A stretch of 19,996 bases of DNA from an uncultured Clostridia bacterium (lineage in GTDB: Bacteria; Bacillota_A; Clostridia; TANB77; CAG-508). The stretch spans positions 1-19,996 of the forward strand of contig CANQZZ010000017.1 in the NCBI GenBank assembly GCA_947628465.1. The letters run 5' to 3'. Each line of letters opens with the position of its first letter. The stretch's first letter is position 1. Below are positions 1 through 7,176 of the stretch, one piece after another. A program made the position numbers and the translations under genes. The notes below the pieces were generated by a model that saw only the letters and a list, made by a program, of their open reading frames with translations, had not been told where the DNA came from and made no database searches.

Positions 1-487
1 AAACATTTTTATGATAACAAGGATGTAGGAGTAGTATCGACCTTATGCTATTCTATACAATGGGATGCAATGCTAGAATTTTTAAATAAAGACGGAAGTA
101 ATGAATTTAATTTAAAAGACAGTACAGAATGGGGAAATTATATAAACACAGCATGGGAAATAACGAATGAAAATGCAAGTTATTATAATGGTTCGTGGTA
201 CGCCTTTTCAAATGAAGAAAACAATACAAAATCTAAAGCTAGTTCACAATTTTTTATCTTGTCAACAGGAGCAAGTAATGAATTTGCAGCAAAGAATATA
301 TATGATATAGCAGGAAATTGTTATGAAGTGACAATGGAGGCTTGGACTTCCAACTATCGAATTGCCCGTGGTCGGTTTTTACTACCACGATGGCTCTGAC
401 TGTCCAGCATCTGTGTGTGGAACCTACCCTCCTAGCAGTTGCAGCATCAACTATTCTTTCAGGCCATCACTTTACATCAAAAACTAG
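1..487 (+). CDS. SUMF1/FGE-like C-terminal fragment, read through a +1 shift at CGG
   Basis: The reading frame is open from base 1, so the true start lies upstream. The visible protein is 124 aa up to an in-frame CGG at 373, then 37 aa in the +1 frame ending at TAG 485-487. Around the join it reads IYDIAGNCYEVTMEAW, then RIARG-GFYYHDGS, then SFRPSLYIKN. This is the usual ending of formylglycine-generating-enzyme-like (SUMF1/FGE-sulfatase) domains in Firmicutes surface proteins (D-x-AGN-x-xE, RGG, GFRPxLY-like). Read without the shift, the protein stops 8 codons later at TGA and loses the RGG and FRP segments. The downstream half has several Cys (CPASVC, SSC), suggesting an extracytoplasmic location. 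The family assignment is by motif; the exact role is unknown. No catalytic claim is made because the fold is common in non-enzymatic surface proteins. Confidence 0.6.
373..376 (+). other. Putative +1 recoding site CGG-T (SUMF1-like gene)
   Basis: In-frame CGG follows codons CGT GGT. Skipping the C reads GGT (Gly) and gives R-G-G-F-Y-Y. This is the only one of the seven sites followed by T rather than A. Confidence 0.65.
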
Positions 488-516
488 CATATAATAGGAA
501 TATAAAAAGTTAGCAT

Positions 517-575
517 TGTCAAATAAAATTTTGTGATTTTAAAAAATTTTAAAAAAAGCAAAATTTTGTTTGACA
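517..575 (+). repeat. 17-bp inverted repeat upstream of lexA
   Basis: Arms at 517-533 and 559-575 match at 16 of 17 positions around a 25-nt A/T-rich centre. The right arm ends in TTGACA and the left arm in its complement TGTCAA. The right arm is followed by a T-rich tract (576-587), so it could act as a terminator for the upstream gene. Because it contains the lexA -35 box it could also be an operator. I cannot tell which from sequence. Confidence 0.6.
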
Positions 576-598
576 TTTGTTTTTTTGTGTGATAATAT
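570..598 (+). promoter_or_regulatory. Sigma-A type promoter for lexA
   Basis: A perfect -35 TTGACA lies at 570-575, with a 17-nt spacer to TAATAT at 593-598; a TG dinucleotide in TGATAAT lies just before. The start codon is 32 bases downstream. No GAAC-N4-GTTC type LexA box is visible here, so SOS autoregulation through that motif is not supported. Confidence 0.6.
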
Positions 599-629
599 AT
601 AGGCAAATATATTTTCGGGAGTGATTGTA

Positions 630-1283
630 TTGAAAAGTGAAGAGTTAAATGATTTAAACAAAAGAGAAAGAGCAATACTTAAATTCATAGAAAAACAAAT
701 AAAAGATAAGGGCTATCCACCATCAGTTAGAGAAATTGGAAAGGCAGTAGGCTTAAGCTCAACAGCAACAGTACATGGATATTTAGCAAAACTTACAAAA
801 AAAGGTTATATTCAAAAAGAAAGTCAAAAAGGAAGAACGTTAAAACTTTTAAAAGGTGGACTTTCAGAAAACGAAAATTCTAGTCCTAAGCCAGTATATA
901 ATGGAAAAGAATTAGTTGATGTTCCAGTAATAGGAAAAATTACAGCAGGTGCTCCAATACTTGCAGTAGAAAATGTTACAGATACATTTCCTATTCCAAT
1001 TGACTTTGTAGGAAACAGCGAAAGTTTTATGCTTACAGTACGTGGAGAAAGTATGATAGAAGCAGGAATTTTAGATGGAGACTACATACTAGTAAAAAGA
1101 CAAAATGATGCACGAAATGGACAAATAGTAGTAGCATTAATAGAAGATGAAGCAACAGTCAAAACTTTTTATAAAGAAAAAGACCATATAAGATTACAAC
1201 CAGAAAACAGCACAATGGATCCAATAATAGTACCAGATTGTAAAATACTTGGAGTAGTTGGCGGAGTATTTAGAAAGTTATAA
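630..1283 (+). CDS. lexA: LexA repressor
   Basis: SOS-response repressor and self-cleaving S24-type serine protease, 217 aa from TTG 630. TTG is chosen over GTG 621 because GGGAG at 617-621 is correctly spaced for 630, whereas GTG overlaps it. The N-terminal winged helix-turn-helix includes [10 protein letters not shown] and [11 protein letters not shown]. The autocleavage bond is Ala106-Gly107 in KITAGAP. The catalytic Ser141 is in GESMIEAG, and Lys178 is in ATVKTF. All family hallmarks are present and the length is normal (about 200-220 aa). The gene is monocistronic by appearance, between its own promoter and a terminator. It contains no in-frame CGG; the CGG at 1262-1264 spans codons GGC and GGA and causes no shift. 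Confidence 0.96.
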   Translation: MKSEELNDLNKRERAILKFIEKQIKDKGYPPSVREIGKAVGLSSTATVHGYLAKLTKKGYIQKESQKGRTLKLLKGGLSENENSSPKPVYNGKELVDVPVIGKITAGAPILAVENVTDTFPIPIDFVGNSESFMLTVRGESMIEAGILDGDYILVKRQNDARNGQIVVALIEDEATVKTFYKEKDHIRLQPENSTMDPIIVPDCKILGVVGGVFRKL

Positions 1284-1320
1284 AATTTAGAAAAATATAA
1301 AATAGAAATAAAGCATATTA

Positions 1321-1360
1321 AAAAATTGCATCTCAATAAAAAAGGATGCAATTTTTTTTT
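1321..1360 (+). terminator. Rho-independent terminator after lexA
   Basis: Perfect 12-bp stem (1321-1332 with 1345-1356, core TTGCATC/GATGCAA) continuing directly into a T tract to 1360. Confidence 0.85.
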
Positions 1361-1424
1361 GTGCAAATTACAATTTGTATAATTAATTTTAAATAAACAA
1401 ATAATACAAATAGAGGTGATTTAA

Positions 1425-1580
1425 TTGCAAAAAGATAAAAAGTTTCCTAAAAAGGAAGACACAACAAAATATGGAGAATTTGTTTGTTCTAACTATCATT
1501 GGCTTCCAATAGAAAAACAAAAAGAGCAAGCAGAAGATTTAGCAAACATGACAAAAAATAAAAAAGAAAAAAATAAATAA
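1425..1580 (+). CDS. Small conserved-looking hypothetical protein, 51 aa
   Basis: A 51-codon frame starts at TTG 1425, with GAGGTG at 1413-1418 at good spacing. The protein is lysine-rich and charged, with a compact central segment GEFVCSNYHWLP and a lysine/asparagine tail. I do not recognise a family. The strong ribosome binding site, the location between the lexA terminator and the spoIVA promoter, and the non-repetitive central segment with Cys, His and Trp argue that it is real. It has no signal peptide or membrane segment. It could equally be a chance frame in AT-rich DNA, since no homologue can be checked here. Confidence 0.55.
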   Translation: MQKDKKFPKKEDTTKYGEFVCSNYHWLPIEKQKEQAEDLANMTKNKKEKNK

Positions 1581-1588
1581 AAAAAGTG

Positions 1589-1619
1589 TAATAATAATGC
1601 CATAAGCCTAATATACATT
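1589..1619 (+). promoter_or_regulatory. Possible sigma-E promoter of spoIVA
   Basis: TATACATT at 1612-1619 matches the sigma-E -10 consensus CATACANT at seven of eight positions. TAATAAT at 1589-1595 resembles the -35 (KMATATT), but its 16-nt spacer is slightly long. spoIVA is known to be a mother-cell sigma-E gene in Bacillus, which makes this reading plausible. The start codon is 47 bases past the -10. Confidence 0.42.
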
Positions 1620-1666
1620 AATTAAAGTTGAATTGTACAAACATTTTATTAGGAGGGAATTAGGTT

Positions 1667-3148
1667 ATGGAAAATCTAGAAATATATGAGGACATTGCTA
1701 ATCGTACAGATGGGGATATATATGTTGGAGTAGTTCGGACCTGTTAGAACTGGTAAATCCACTTTCATAAAAAACTTTATGGATTTATTAGTTATACCAA
1801 ATATTCAAAACACTTACAAAAAAGAAAGGGCAAGAGACGAACTTCCACAAAGTGCAGCAGGAAGAACTATAATGACAACAGAGCCAAAATTTGTACCAAA
1901 TGAAGCAGTGGAAATTACAATAGGAGAAAATTTAAAATTAAAAACACGTTTAGTAGACTGTGTTGGATATTTAGTAAATAATGCACTTCGGATATATGGA
2001 AAATGATGTACCAAGAATGGTAAAAACACCTTGGTCAGATGAGGAAATACCATTTGAAATTGCAGCAGAAGTAGGAACAAAAAAAGTTATTACAGAACAT
2101 TCTACAATAGGAATATTAGTAACTACAGATGGAAGTATAACAGAAATACCAAGAGAAGATTATATTGAAGCAGAGGAAAGAGTAGTAAAAGAATTAAAGG
2201 AATTAAACAAACCATTTGTAATTGTACTAAATACTAACAATCCATACTCAGACTATTGCAAAGAACTTGCAAGAACATTAGAAGATAAATATGGAGTTGC
2301 AGTACTTCCTACTGATTGTACAAATTTGAATATGGAAGATGTAAATGACATATTTGGTAAAATCCTATATGAATTCCCAGTAGAAAGAATCAATTTAAAT
2401 TTCCCAGGTTGGGTAGATGGATTATCAGATGAACATCCATTAAAACAAGAATTGTTTGGAAGTATAAAAGATGCATTTAAAGATACAAATGCAGTTAAAA
2501 ATATAAATACAGGAATAGAAAGAATAAGCAAAACAGAAATAGTAGAGCAAACTATAATTAAAGAAATTAATCTTGGAAATGGCTCAGTAACAGTAGATAT
2601 TCAGCTTCAAAACAATTTATTCTATAAAGTATTAACAGAAATAACAGGAGTAGAAGTACAAAACGAAGCAGACCTATTTTCAACAATTTCTAGTTTATCA
2701 AAAGTAAAGAAAGAATATGATAAAGTAGCAGTAGCATTAGAAGAAGTAAAACAAAAAGGATATGGAATAGTAACACCTTCTATGGAAGAATTAATATTAG
2801 ATGAGCCAGAAATGGTAAAACAAGGCTCAAGATTTGGGGTAAGATTAAAAGCAAAAGCACCATCTATACATATGATTAGAGCAGATATCGAAACAGAAGT
2901 ATCTCCAATAGTAGGAAGCGAAAAACAATCAGAAGAACTTGTAAACTACTTGCTTTCTGAATTTGAAAACGACCCAATTAAAATTTGGGAATCAAATATA
3001 TTTGGAAAGAATCTGCATGAATTAGTAAATGAAGGCTTACAAAATAAATTGTACAGAATGCCAGAAGATGCACAAGGCAAACTTCAAGAAACTCTAGAAA
3101 GAATAATAAATGAAGGAAGCCGGAGGCCTAATCTGCATAATATTATAA
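1667..3148 (+). CDS. spoIVA: Stage IV sporulation protein A (SpoIVA), split by three CGG +1 shifts
   Basis: SpoIVA is the ATPase that polymerises on the forespore surface to form the base of the spore coat. The gene starts at ATG 1667 behind AGGAGGG (1651-1657). Three extra C residues at 1736, 1989 and 3121 each create an in-frame CGG. Skipping them yields 23+84+377+8 = 492 aa, the length I recall for B. subtilis SpoIVA. Site 1 restores the Walker A GPVRTGKS (24-31), site 2 restores NNALGYMEND, and site 3 restores the conserved ending EGSGGLICIIL. Other family blocks are intact: DELPQSAAG, TIMTTEPKFVPN, EHSTIGILVTTDG, DYIEAEERV, GSRFGVRLKA, EKQSEELV. Unshifted reading stops 3 codons after site 1 and 5 after site 2. 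After site 3 it runs 22 codons into the neighbouring mobile element. Conserved function appears maintained, so this looks like recoding rather than decay. Confidence 0.93.
1736..1739 (+). other. Putative +1 recoding site CGG-A no. 1 in spoIVA
   Basis: CGG is codon 24, after GTT. Skipping the C reads GGA, the first Gly of the SpoIVA Walker A motif (G-PVRT-GKS). Zero frame reaches TAG three codons after the CGG. A GGAG lies a few bases upstream, but the other sites have no consistent equivalent. Confidence 0.85.
1989..1992 (+). other. Putative +1 recoding site CGG-A no. 2 in spoIVA
   Basis: CGG follows CTT. Skipping the C reads Gly108 in ALGYMEND, aligning with the family's AKGYEDENGPRM-type segment. 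Zero frame stops at TGA five codons on. Confidence 0.85.
3121..3124 (+). other. Putative +1 recoding site CGG-A no. 3 in spoIVA
   Basis: CGG follows AGC. Skipping the C reads Gly485 and yields GGLICIIL followed by TAA at 3146-3148, matching the conserved SpoIVA C-terminus. It is only eight codons from the natural stop. Confidence 0.87.
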
Positions 3149-3171
3149 CAATAAAAACGGAAATTTCCTCG

Positions 3172-3198
3172 CGCACATTGGGGACGTAAAAGATGTGC
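3172..3198 (+). repeat. Left terminal inverted repeat of the RAYT element
   Basis: A 27-bp sequence that is the exact reverse complement of 4046-4072. Its internal stem is GCACAT (3173-3178) with ATGTGC (3193-3198), and the loop carries GGGGACG. Confidence 0.88.
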
Positions 3199-3220
3199 AA
3201 AGTAAATTTAAGTATTGCAA

Positions 3221-3267
3221 AAATAAATTTTTATGTTAAAATATAAGCATAAAAATTTATTTTTTTT
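3221..3267 (+). terminator. AT-rich hairpin with T tract inside the element's left end
   Basis: Perfect 15-bp arms (3221-3235 and 3248-3262) are followed by a T run to 3267. It could terminate spoIVA read-through or insulate the transposase gene from upstream transcription. The stem is almost all A/T, so it is weaker than the other terminators here. Confidence 0.55.
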
Positions 3268-3298
3268 ATTGGGGGTATAATAAGGAAGGAGAATGATT

Positions 3299-4042
3299 AT
3301 GCCCCGAATAGCAAGGAAAGATCTAAGAACAAATTACTTTCATGTAATTGCACAAGGAATAAATAGAGAATATATATTTAACAGTAAGTATTTAAAAGAA
3401 AAATATAGAGAATTATCATTAAAATATAAAGAAGATTATGGCATAAAGATATTAGCATATTGCATTATGGACAATCATGTTCATATGCTACTTTATTGCA
3501 ATGAGATAAATGAGATGTCTGCATATATGAAAAGCGTTAATACTTCATATGCTAAATTTTATAATCACATAAAAGATAGAGTAGGATATGTATTTAGAAA
3601 TAGATATGAAGCGGAACCTATATATAATCAAAAATATTTATTAAATTGTATAGGATATATACACAATAATCCAGTAAAAGCATCAATTGTGAAAAAACCA
3701 GAAAATTATAAATATTCGAGTTACAATGATTATATAAAAAAAGATGGCATAGCTAGTGAAGAAATAATAAAATTTTGTTTTGGAAATTCTAATAATTATT
3801 TGGAACAATATATTTTAATTCATAAAAATAAAAATAAGTATAAAGATATCGATAATGAAATAGATTATACAAATTTTATAGAAAAAATAAAAAAAGTTAA
3901 TTTAAATGAAATAAAAAAAGATGAAATAAAATTAAAAAAATTACTTACAATAGCAATAAAAGAGGAAAAAATTCCAATTACTAAGGTAGTAAAAATTTTC
4001 GAAATAGATAGATACAGAATATATAGATTATTAAAAAAATAA
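3299..4042 (+). CDS. REP-associated tyrosine (Y1) transposase
   Basis: A 247-aa member of the IS200/RAYT family of single-strand HUH nucleases, which nick at hairpins through a tyrosine. ATG 3299 (MPRIARKDLR, the typical family start) is preferred over ATG 3293 because AGGAAGGAG (3283-3291) is spaced for 3299. The HUH motif is His60-Val-His62 in MDNHVHMLLY. The likely nucleophile is Tyr84 in NTSYAKFYN, followed by the family block YVFRNRYEAEPI and CIGYIHNNPVKA. The C-terminal 100 residues are very lysine/isoleucine-rich and end in a helix-turn-helix-like stretch, as in longer clostridial members. It is complete, with no frameshift and no in-frame CGG. It lies on the same strand as its neighbours. 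Confidence 0.9.
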   Translation: MPRIARKDLRTNYFHVIAQGINREYIFNSKYLKEKYRELSLKYKEDYGIKILAYCIMDNHVHMLLYCNEINEMSAYMKSVNTSYAKFYNHIKDRVGYVFRNRYEAEPIYNQKYLLNCIGYIHNNPVKASIVKKPENYKYSSYNDYIKKDGIASEEIIKFCFGNSNNYLEQYILIHKNKNKYKDIDNEIDYTNFIEKIKKVNLNEIKKDEIKLKKLLTIAIKEEKIPITKVVKIFEIDRYRIYRLLKK

Positions 4043-4045
4043 AAT

Positions 4046-4072
4046 GCACATCTTTTACGTCCCCAATGTGCG
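4046..4072 (+). repeat. Right terminal inverted repeat of the RAYT element
   Basis: Exact 27-bp reverse complement of 3172-3198. A fortuitous ATG at 4066 inside it opens the nadE frame 8 codons early, but has no ribosome binding site. Confidence 0.88.
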
Positions 4073-4089
4073 TTAAAAAGGAGAGAAGC

Positions 4090-6016
4090 ATGTTAAAAGA
4101 ATTTGGTTTTGTAAGATGTGGAGCAGTAGTTCCCAAATTAAAAGTTGCAGATATAGATTTTAACGTATCTGAAATAATTAAACAAATAAAACAAGCAGAT
4201 AGTAAAAAAGTACAAATTGTTTGTTTTCCAGAACTATGTATTACTGGATATTCTTGTGCAGACTTGTTTTATCAAGATGTACTAATTGAAAATGCAAAAA
4301 GCGGATTAAATAAAATATTAGAAGAAACTAAAAATATAAACATTATAACTATACTAGGTATGCCAATAAAGGCTGAAAATCAACTATTCAATACAGCAGT
4401 AGTAATTCAAAAAGGTGAAATTTTAGGAATTGTTCCTAAAACATTTATACCTAATTATGCAGAGTTTTATGAAAAAAGATGGTTTGCATCAAGTAAAAAT
4501 GCAAAACAAAATGAAATAATGTTATTTGGAAAAAATGTGCCTTTTGGAACAGACTTGTTATTTAAAGATAAAGAAAACGAAGATATATGTTTTGGAATAG
4601 AAATTTGTGAAGACTTATGGGCAGTAGATACACCAAGTAATAAAATTGCATTAAATGGTGGAACAATAATTTTTAATCCATCTGCTAGTAATGAAGTAAT
4701 AGGTAAAAATGAATATAGAAAAGATTTAGTAAAGATGCAGTCTGCAAAAGCAATTTGTGCATATATATATTCTTCAAGTAGCGTAAATGAATCTACTACG
4801 GATACGGTATTCTCAGGTGCAAGTATGATTTTTGAAAACGGAAAAAATCTTGCAGAAAACGAAAGATTTGATTTTGAAAGCAATCTAATATATACAGATA
4901 TCGATACAAAAAGACTAATGAATGATAGAGTAAAAAACATAAGCTATATGGGTGACGTGCAAGAATTAAATTTTAGAAAGATTGATGTAAGAATAGAAGA
5001 TTGCATAGAAAACTTGGAAAGAGAGTATGAAGAATATCCATTTGTTCCAAGTGATAAAAAAAAAATAAATGAAATTTGTAATGAAATATTAAACATACAA
5101 AGTTATGGACTAGCAAAAAGACTTATGCATACAAATATAAAAAAAGTAGTAATAGGTATTTCAGGAGGGCTTGATTCAACACTTGCATTTTTAGTAGCTG
5201 TAAGAACAAATAAAATATTGGGTATTCCAAATGAAAATATAATTGCAGTAACAATGCCTGGATTTGGAACAAGTTCTAGAACTTATGAAAATGCTAAAAA
5301 CTTAATAAAAAGCTATAAAGCAACTTTAAAAGAAATTGATATAACTAAGTCTTGCGTAAGTCATTTTGAAGATATAGGGCATAATAAAGATGAGCATGAT
5401 GCAACTTATGAAAACACACAAGCAAGAGAAAGAACTCAAATTTTAATGGATATTGCAAACAAAGAAAATGCGATAGTAATAGGAACAGGAGACCTATCAG
5501 AACTTGCTCTTCGGATGGTGCACATATAATGGCGACCAAATGAGTATGTACGGAGTAAATAGCAGTATTCCAAAAACATTAGTAAGATATTTAATAACAT
5601 GGGTTGCAGAAAATAGCAAGTTAGAGGAATGCAAAAAAACAATATATGATATTTTAGAAACACCAATATCACCAGAACTATTGCCGCTAGATACAAAGGG
5701 AAATATAGAGCAAATGACAGAAAGCCTAGTAGGACCTTATGTATTACATGACTTTTTCTTATATCATTTTTTAAGATATGGAGCATCACCTAAAAAAATA
5801 CTATATATTGCAAGTAAAACATTTGATAACAAATTTAGCAAAGAAGAAATAAAAAAATGGCTAGAAGTATTTATAAAAAGATTTTTCACTCAGCAATTTA
5901 AAAGAAATCCAATGCCAGATGGACCAAAAGTAGGAACTATAAGCCTATCTCCAAGAGGCGATTTAAGGATGCCAAGTGATGCTGAGTATAATATGTGGCT
6001 AAAAGATATACAATAA
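4090..6016 (+). CDS. nadE: Glutamine-dependent NAD+ synthetase, with CGG +1 shift
   Basis: Last step of NAD synthesis: amidation of nicotinate adenine dinucleotide using glutamine. Start ATG 4090 (MLKEFGF) follows AAGGAGAG; the ATG at 4066 lies in the transposon repeat and is rejected. The N-terminal nitrilase/amidase domain (about 1-290) carries the catalytic triad Glu48 (FPELCITGYS), Lys117 and Cys173 (EICEDLW). The synthetase domain has the PP-loop SGGLDST (358-364). An extra C at 5512 makes an in-frame CGG. Skipping it reads Gly475 in GDLSELAL-GWCTYNGDQMS, an invariant family block, and continues to RFFTQQFKRNPMPDGPKVG and the stop. The reconstructed length is 641 aa, normal for the fused glutaminase type. 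Without the shift the product stops 5 codons on and lacks the ligase C-terminus. Confidence 0.93.
5512..5515 (+). other. Putative +1 recoding site CGG-A in nadE
   Basis: CGG follows GCT CTT. Skipping the C reads GGA in the invariant SELALGW motif. Zero frame reaches TAA five codons later. Confidence 0.88.
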
Positions 6017-6028
6017 AATGGAGGAAAG

Positions 6029-6931
6029 ATGAATAATTTTAAATCAGGATTTGTGTCAATAATAGGAAGAACAAACGTAGGAAAATCAACTTTAATTAAC
6101 AGTTTAGTTGGGGAAAAAGTTGCAATTACTGCAGATAAACGTCAAACAACAAGAACTGCAATTAAAGCAATTGTAAATAGAGAAAATTCACAAATTGTTT
6201 TTATAGATACTCCAGGAATACACAAACCAAAAACAAAACTTGGAGAAACAATGAATGAAACTGCATGGGGAAGCATTCCAGATGTAGATGTATTGTTATT
6301 TATTGTTGAAGCAACATCAGAAAAAATCGGAAAAGGCGATATGCTAATACTAGAAAAAATCAAAGAAAAAAATAAAAAAACAATATTAGTAATAAACAAA
6401 ATAGATTTAATAGAAAAAGAAAAATTGTTAAAACTAATAGATATATATAGCAAAGAATATAATTTTGAAGCAATAATTCCAATATCTGCTTTAAAAAATG
6501 AGAATACAATTAAAATTTTAGACGAAATAGAAAAGCACCTTCCAAATGGTCCTGCATATTATGATATTGAGGAGTATACAGACCAAACAGCAAGGCAACT
6601 TATGGAAGAGGCAATAAGAGAAAAAGCATTAAGACTACTTGACCAAGAAGTACCACATGGAATACTTGTAGAAGTAGAAAAAATGAATTTAAGAAAAACA
6701 ACAAAAGGAAAAGATATTTATGATGTTGAAGCAACAATTTTTGTACTAAGAAATTCCCACAAAGGTATTGTAATAGGAAAAGATGGAGCAATGCTAAAAA
6801 GAATTGGAATGTATGCAAGGCAAGACATGGAAAGAACTTTAGGAACAAAAATTAATTTAAAATTATGGGTTAAAGTAAAAGAAAATTGGCAAGATAATCA
6901 AAGCATAATAAAAAGATTTAAAAGTGAATAA
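6029..6931 (+). CDS. era: GTPase Era
   Basis: Essential GTPase that binds the 3' end of 16S rRNA during 30S subunit assembly, 300 aa, normal length. The GTPase domain has G1 GRTNVGKS (13-20), G3 DTPGI (60-64), G4 NKID (123-126) and G5 SAL (about 153). The KH RNA-binding domain has GKDGAMLKRIG (250-260) and the usual LKLWVKVKENW ending. G1 has Thr where most Era proteins have Pro (GRPNVGKS), a mild oddity. The start is ATG 6029 after TGGAGG. The gap to nadE is 12 bases, so the two are probably co-transcribed. No in-frame CGG and no frameshift. Confidence 0.96.
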   Translation: MNNFKSGFVSIIGRTNVGKSTLINSLVGEKVAITADKRQTTRTAIKAIVNRENSQIVFIDTPGIHKPKTKLGETMNETAWGSIPDVDVLLFIVEATSEKIGKGDMLILEKIKEKNKKTILVINKIDLIEKEKLLKLIDIYSKEYNFEAIIPISALKNENTIKILDEIEKHLPNGPAYYDIEEYTDQTARQLMEEAIREKALRLLDQEVPHGILVEVEKMNLRKTTKGKDIYDVEATIFVLRNSHKGIVIGKDGAMLKRIGMYARQDMERTLGTKINLKLWVKVKENWQDNQSIIKRFKSE

Positions 6932-7008
6932 AAAAACCAAAATTACAAAAGATAAAATTAAAGGTGTGAATATTAATAGCACTTAAGGTTATGGGGAGAT
7001 GAAGACTT

Positions 7009-7176
7009 ATGATAAAACAATTGGCATGGAATACCTTTAAGAATACAGGAAATATAGATACTTTTTTAGAATTAAAACAAATAATAGATATAGAAGAAAA
7101 TATGAAGGCGGAAAACTATGAAATTATTAAAAACGAAGGGATTAATAATTGCAGAGAAAACGGTAGGAGATTTTGA
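7009..7176 (+). CDS. YqzL-like small protein
   Basis: A 55-codon frame from ATG 7009 behind GGGGAGA (6993-6999). The N-terminal part, MIKQLAWNTFKNTGNIDTFL, matches the YqzL family of short Firmicutes proteins (W-x-x-F-x-x-TGNIDTYL). In Bacillus this gene also lies between era and recO, which supports the call. The function is unknown. The C-terminal 20 residues overlap recO by 59 bases in another frame and look like read-out rather than conserved sequence. Family members are usually about 45-50 aa. No signal peptide or membrane segment is visible. Confidence 0.72.
   Translation: MIKQLAWNTFKNTGNIDTFLELKQIIDIEENMKAENYEIIKNEGINNCRENGRRF

Larger units (their letters stand above)
3172..4072 (+). 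mobile_element. RAYT/IS200-type transposase element with palindromic ends, 901 bp
   Basis: A Y1-family transposase gene is enclosed by perfect 27-bp inverted repeats. Each repeat is itself an imperfect palindrome (GCACAT/ATGTGC stem around a GGGGACG-containing loop), as expected of REP-associated or IS200-like elements that recognise hairpins. It lies 23 bases after the recoded spoIVA stop and 17 bases before the nadE start, so it disrupts neither gene. No obvious target-site duplication is visible. Confidence 0.8.

Noticed and set aside
1720..1745. prfB-type frameshift driven by an internal Shine-Dalgarno
   Set aside because: GGAG precedes this one site, and AAGGA precedes site 3, but the sites in nadE, recO and spoIVA no. 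2 have nothing similar, and the slip codon is not a stop.
4066..4089. N-terminal extension of NadE from ATG 4066
   Set aside because: This ATG lies inside the transposon's right inverted repeat, has no ribosome binding site, and adds residues absent from the family.
4467..4940. Long minus-strand open frame (157 aa) opposite nadE
   Set aside because: Ser/Phe-rich composition typical of the antisense of an AT-rich coding region, and no ribosome binding site. The same holds for the other minus-strand frames except the spore protein gene.
5504..6016. A separate downstream gene for the C-terminal part of NadE
   Set aside because: The apparent start has no ribosome binding site and begins in the middle of the conserved ELALGW block; it is the continuation of nadE.
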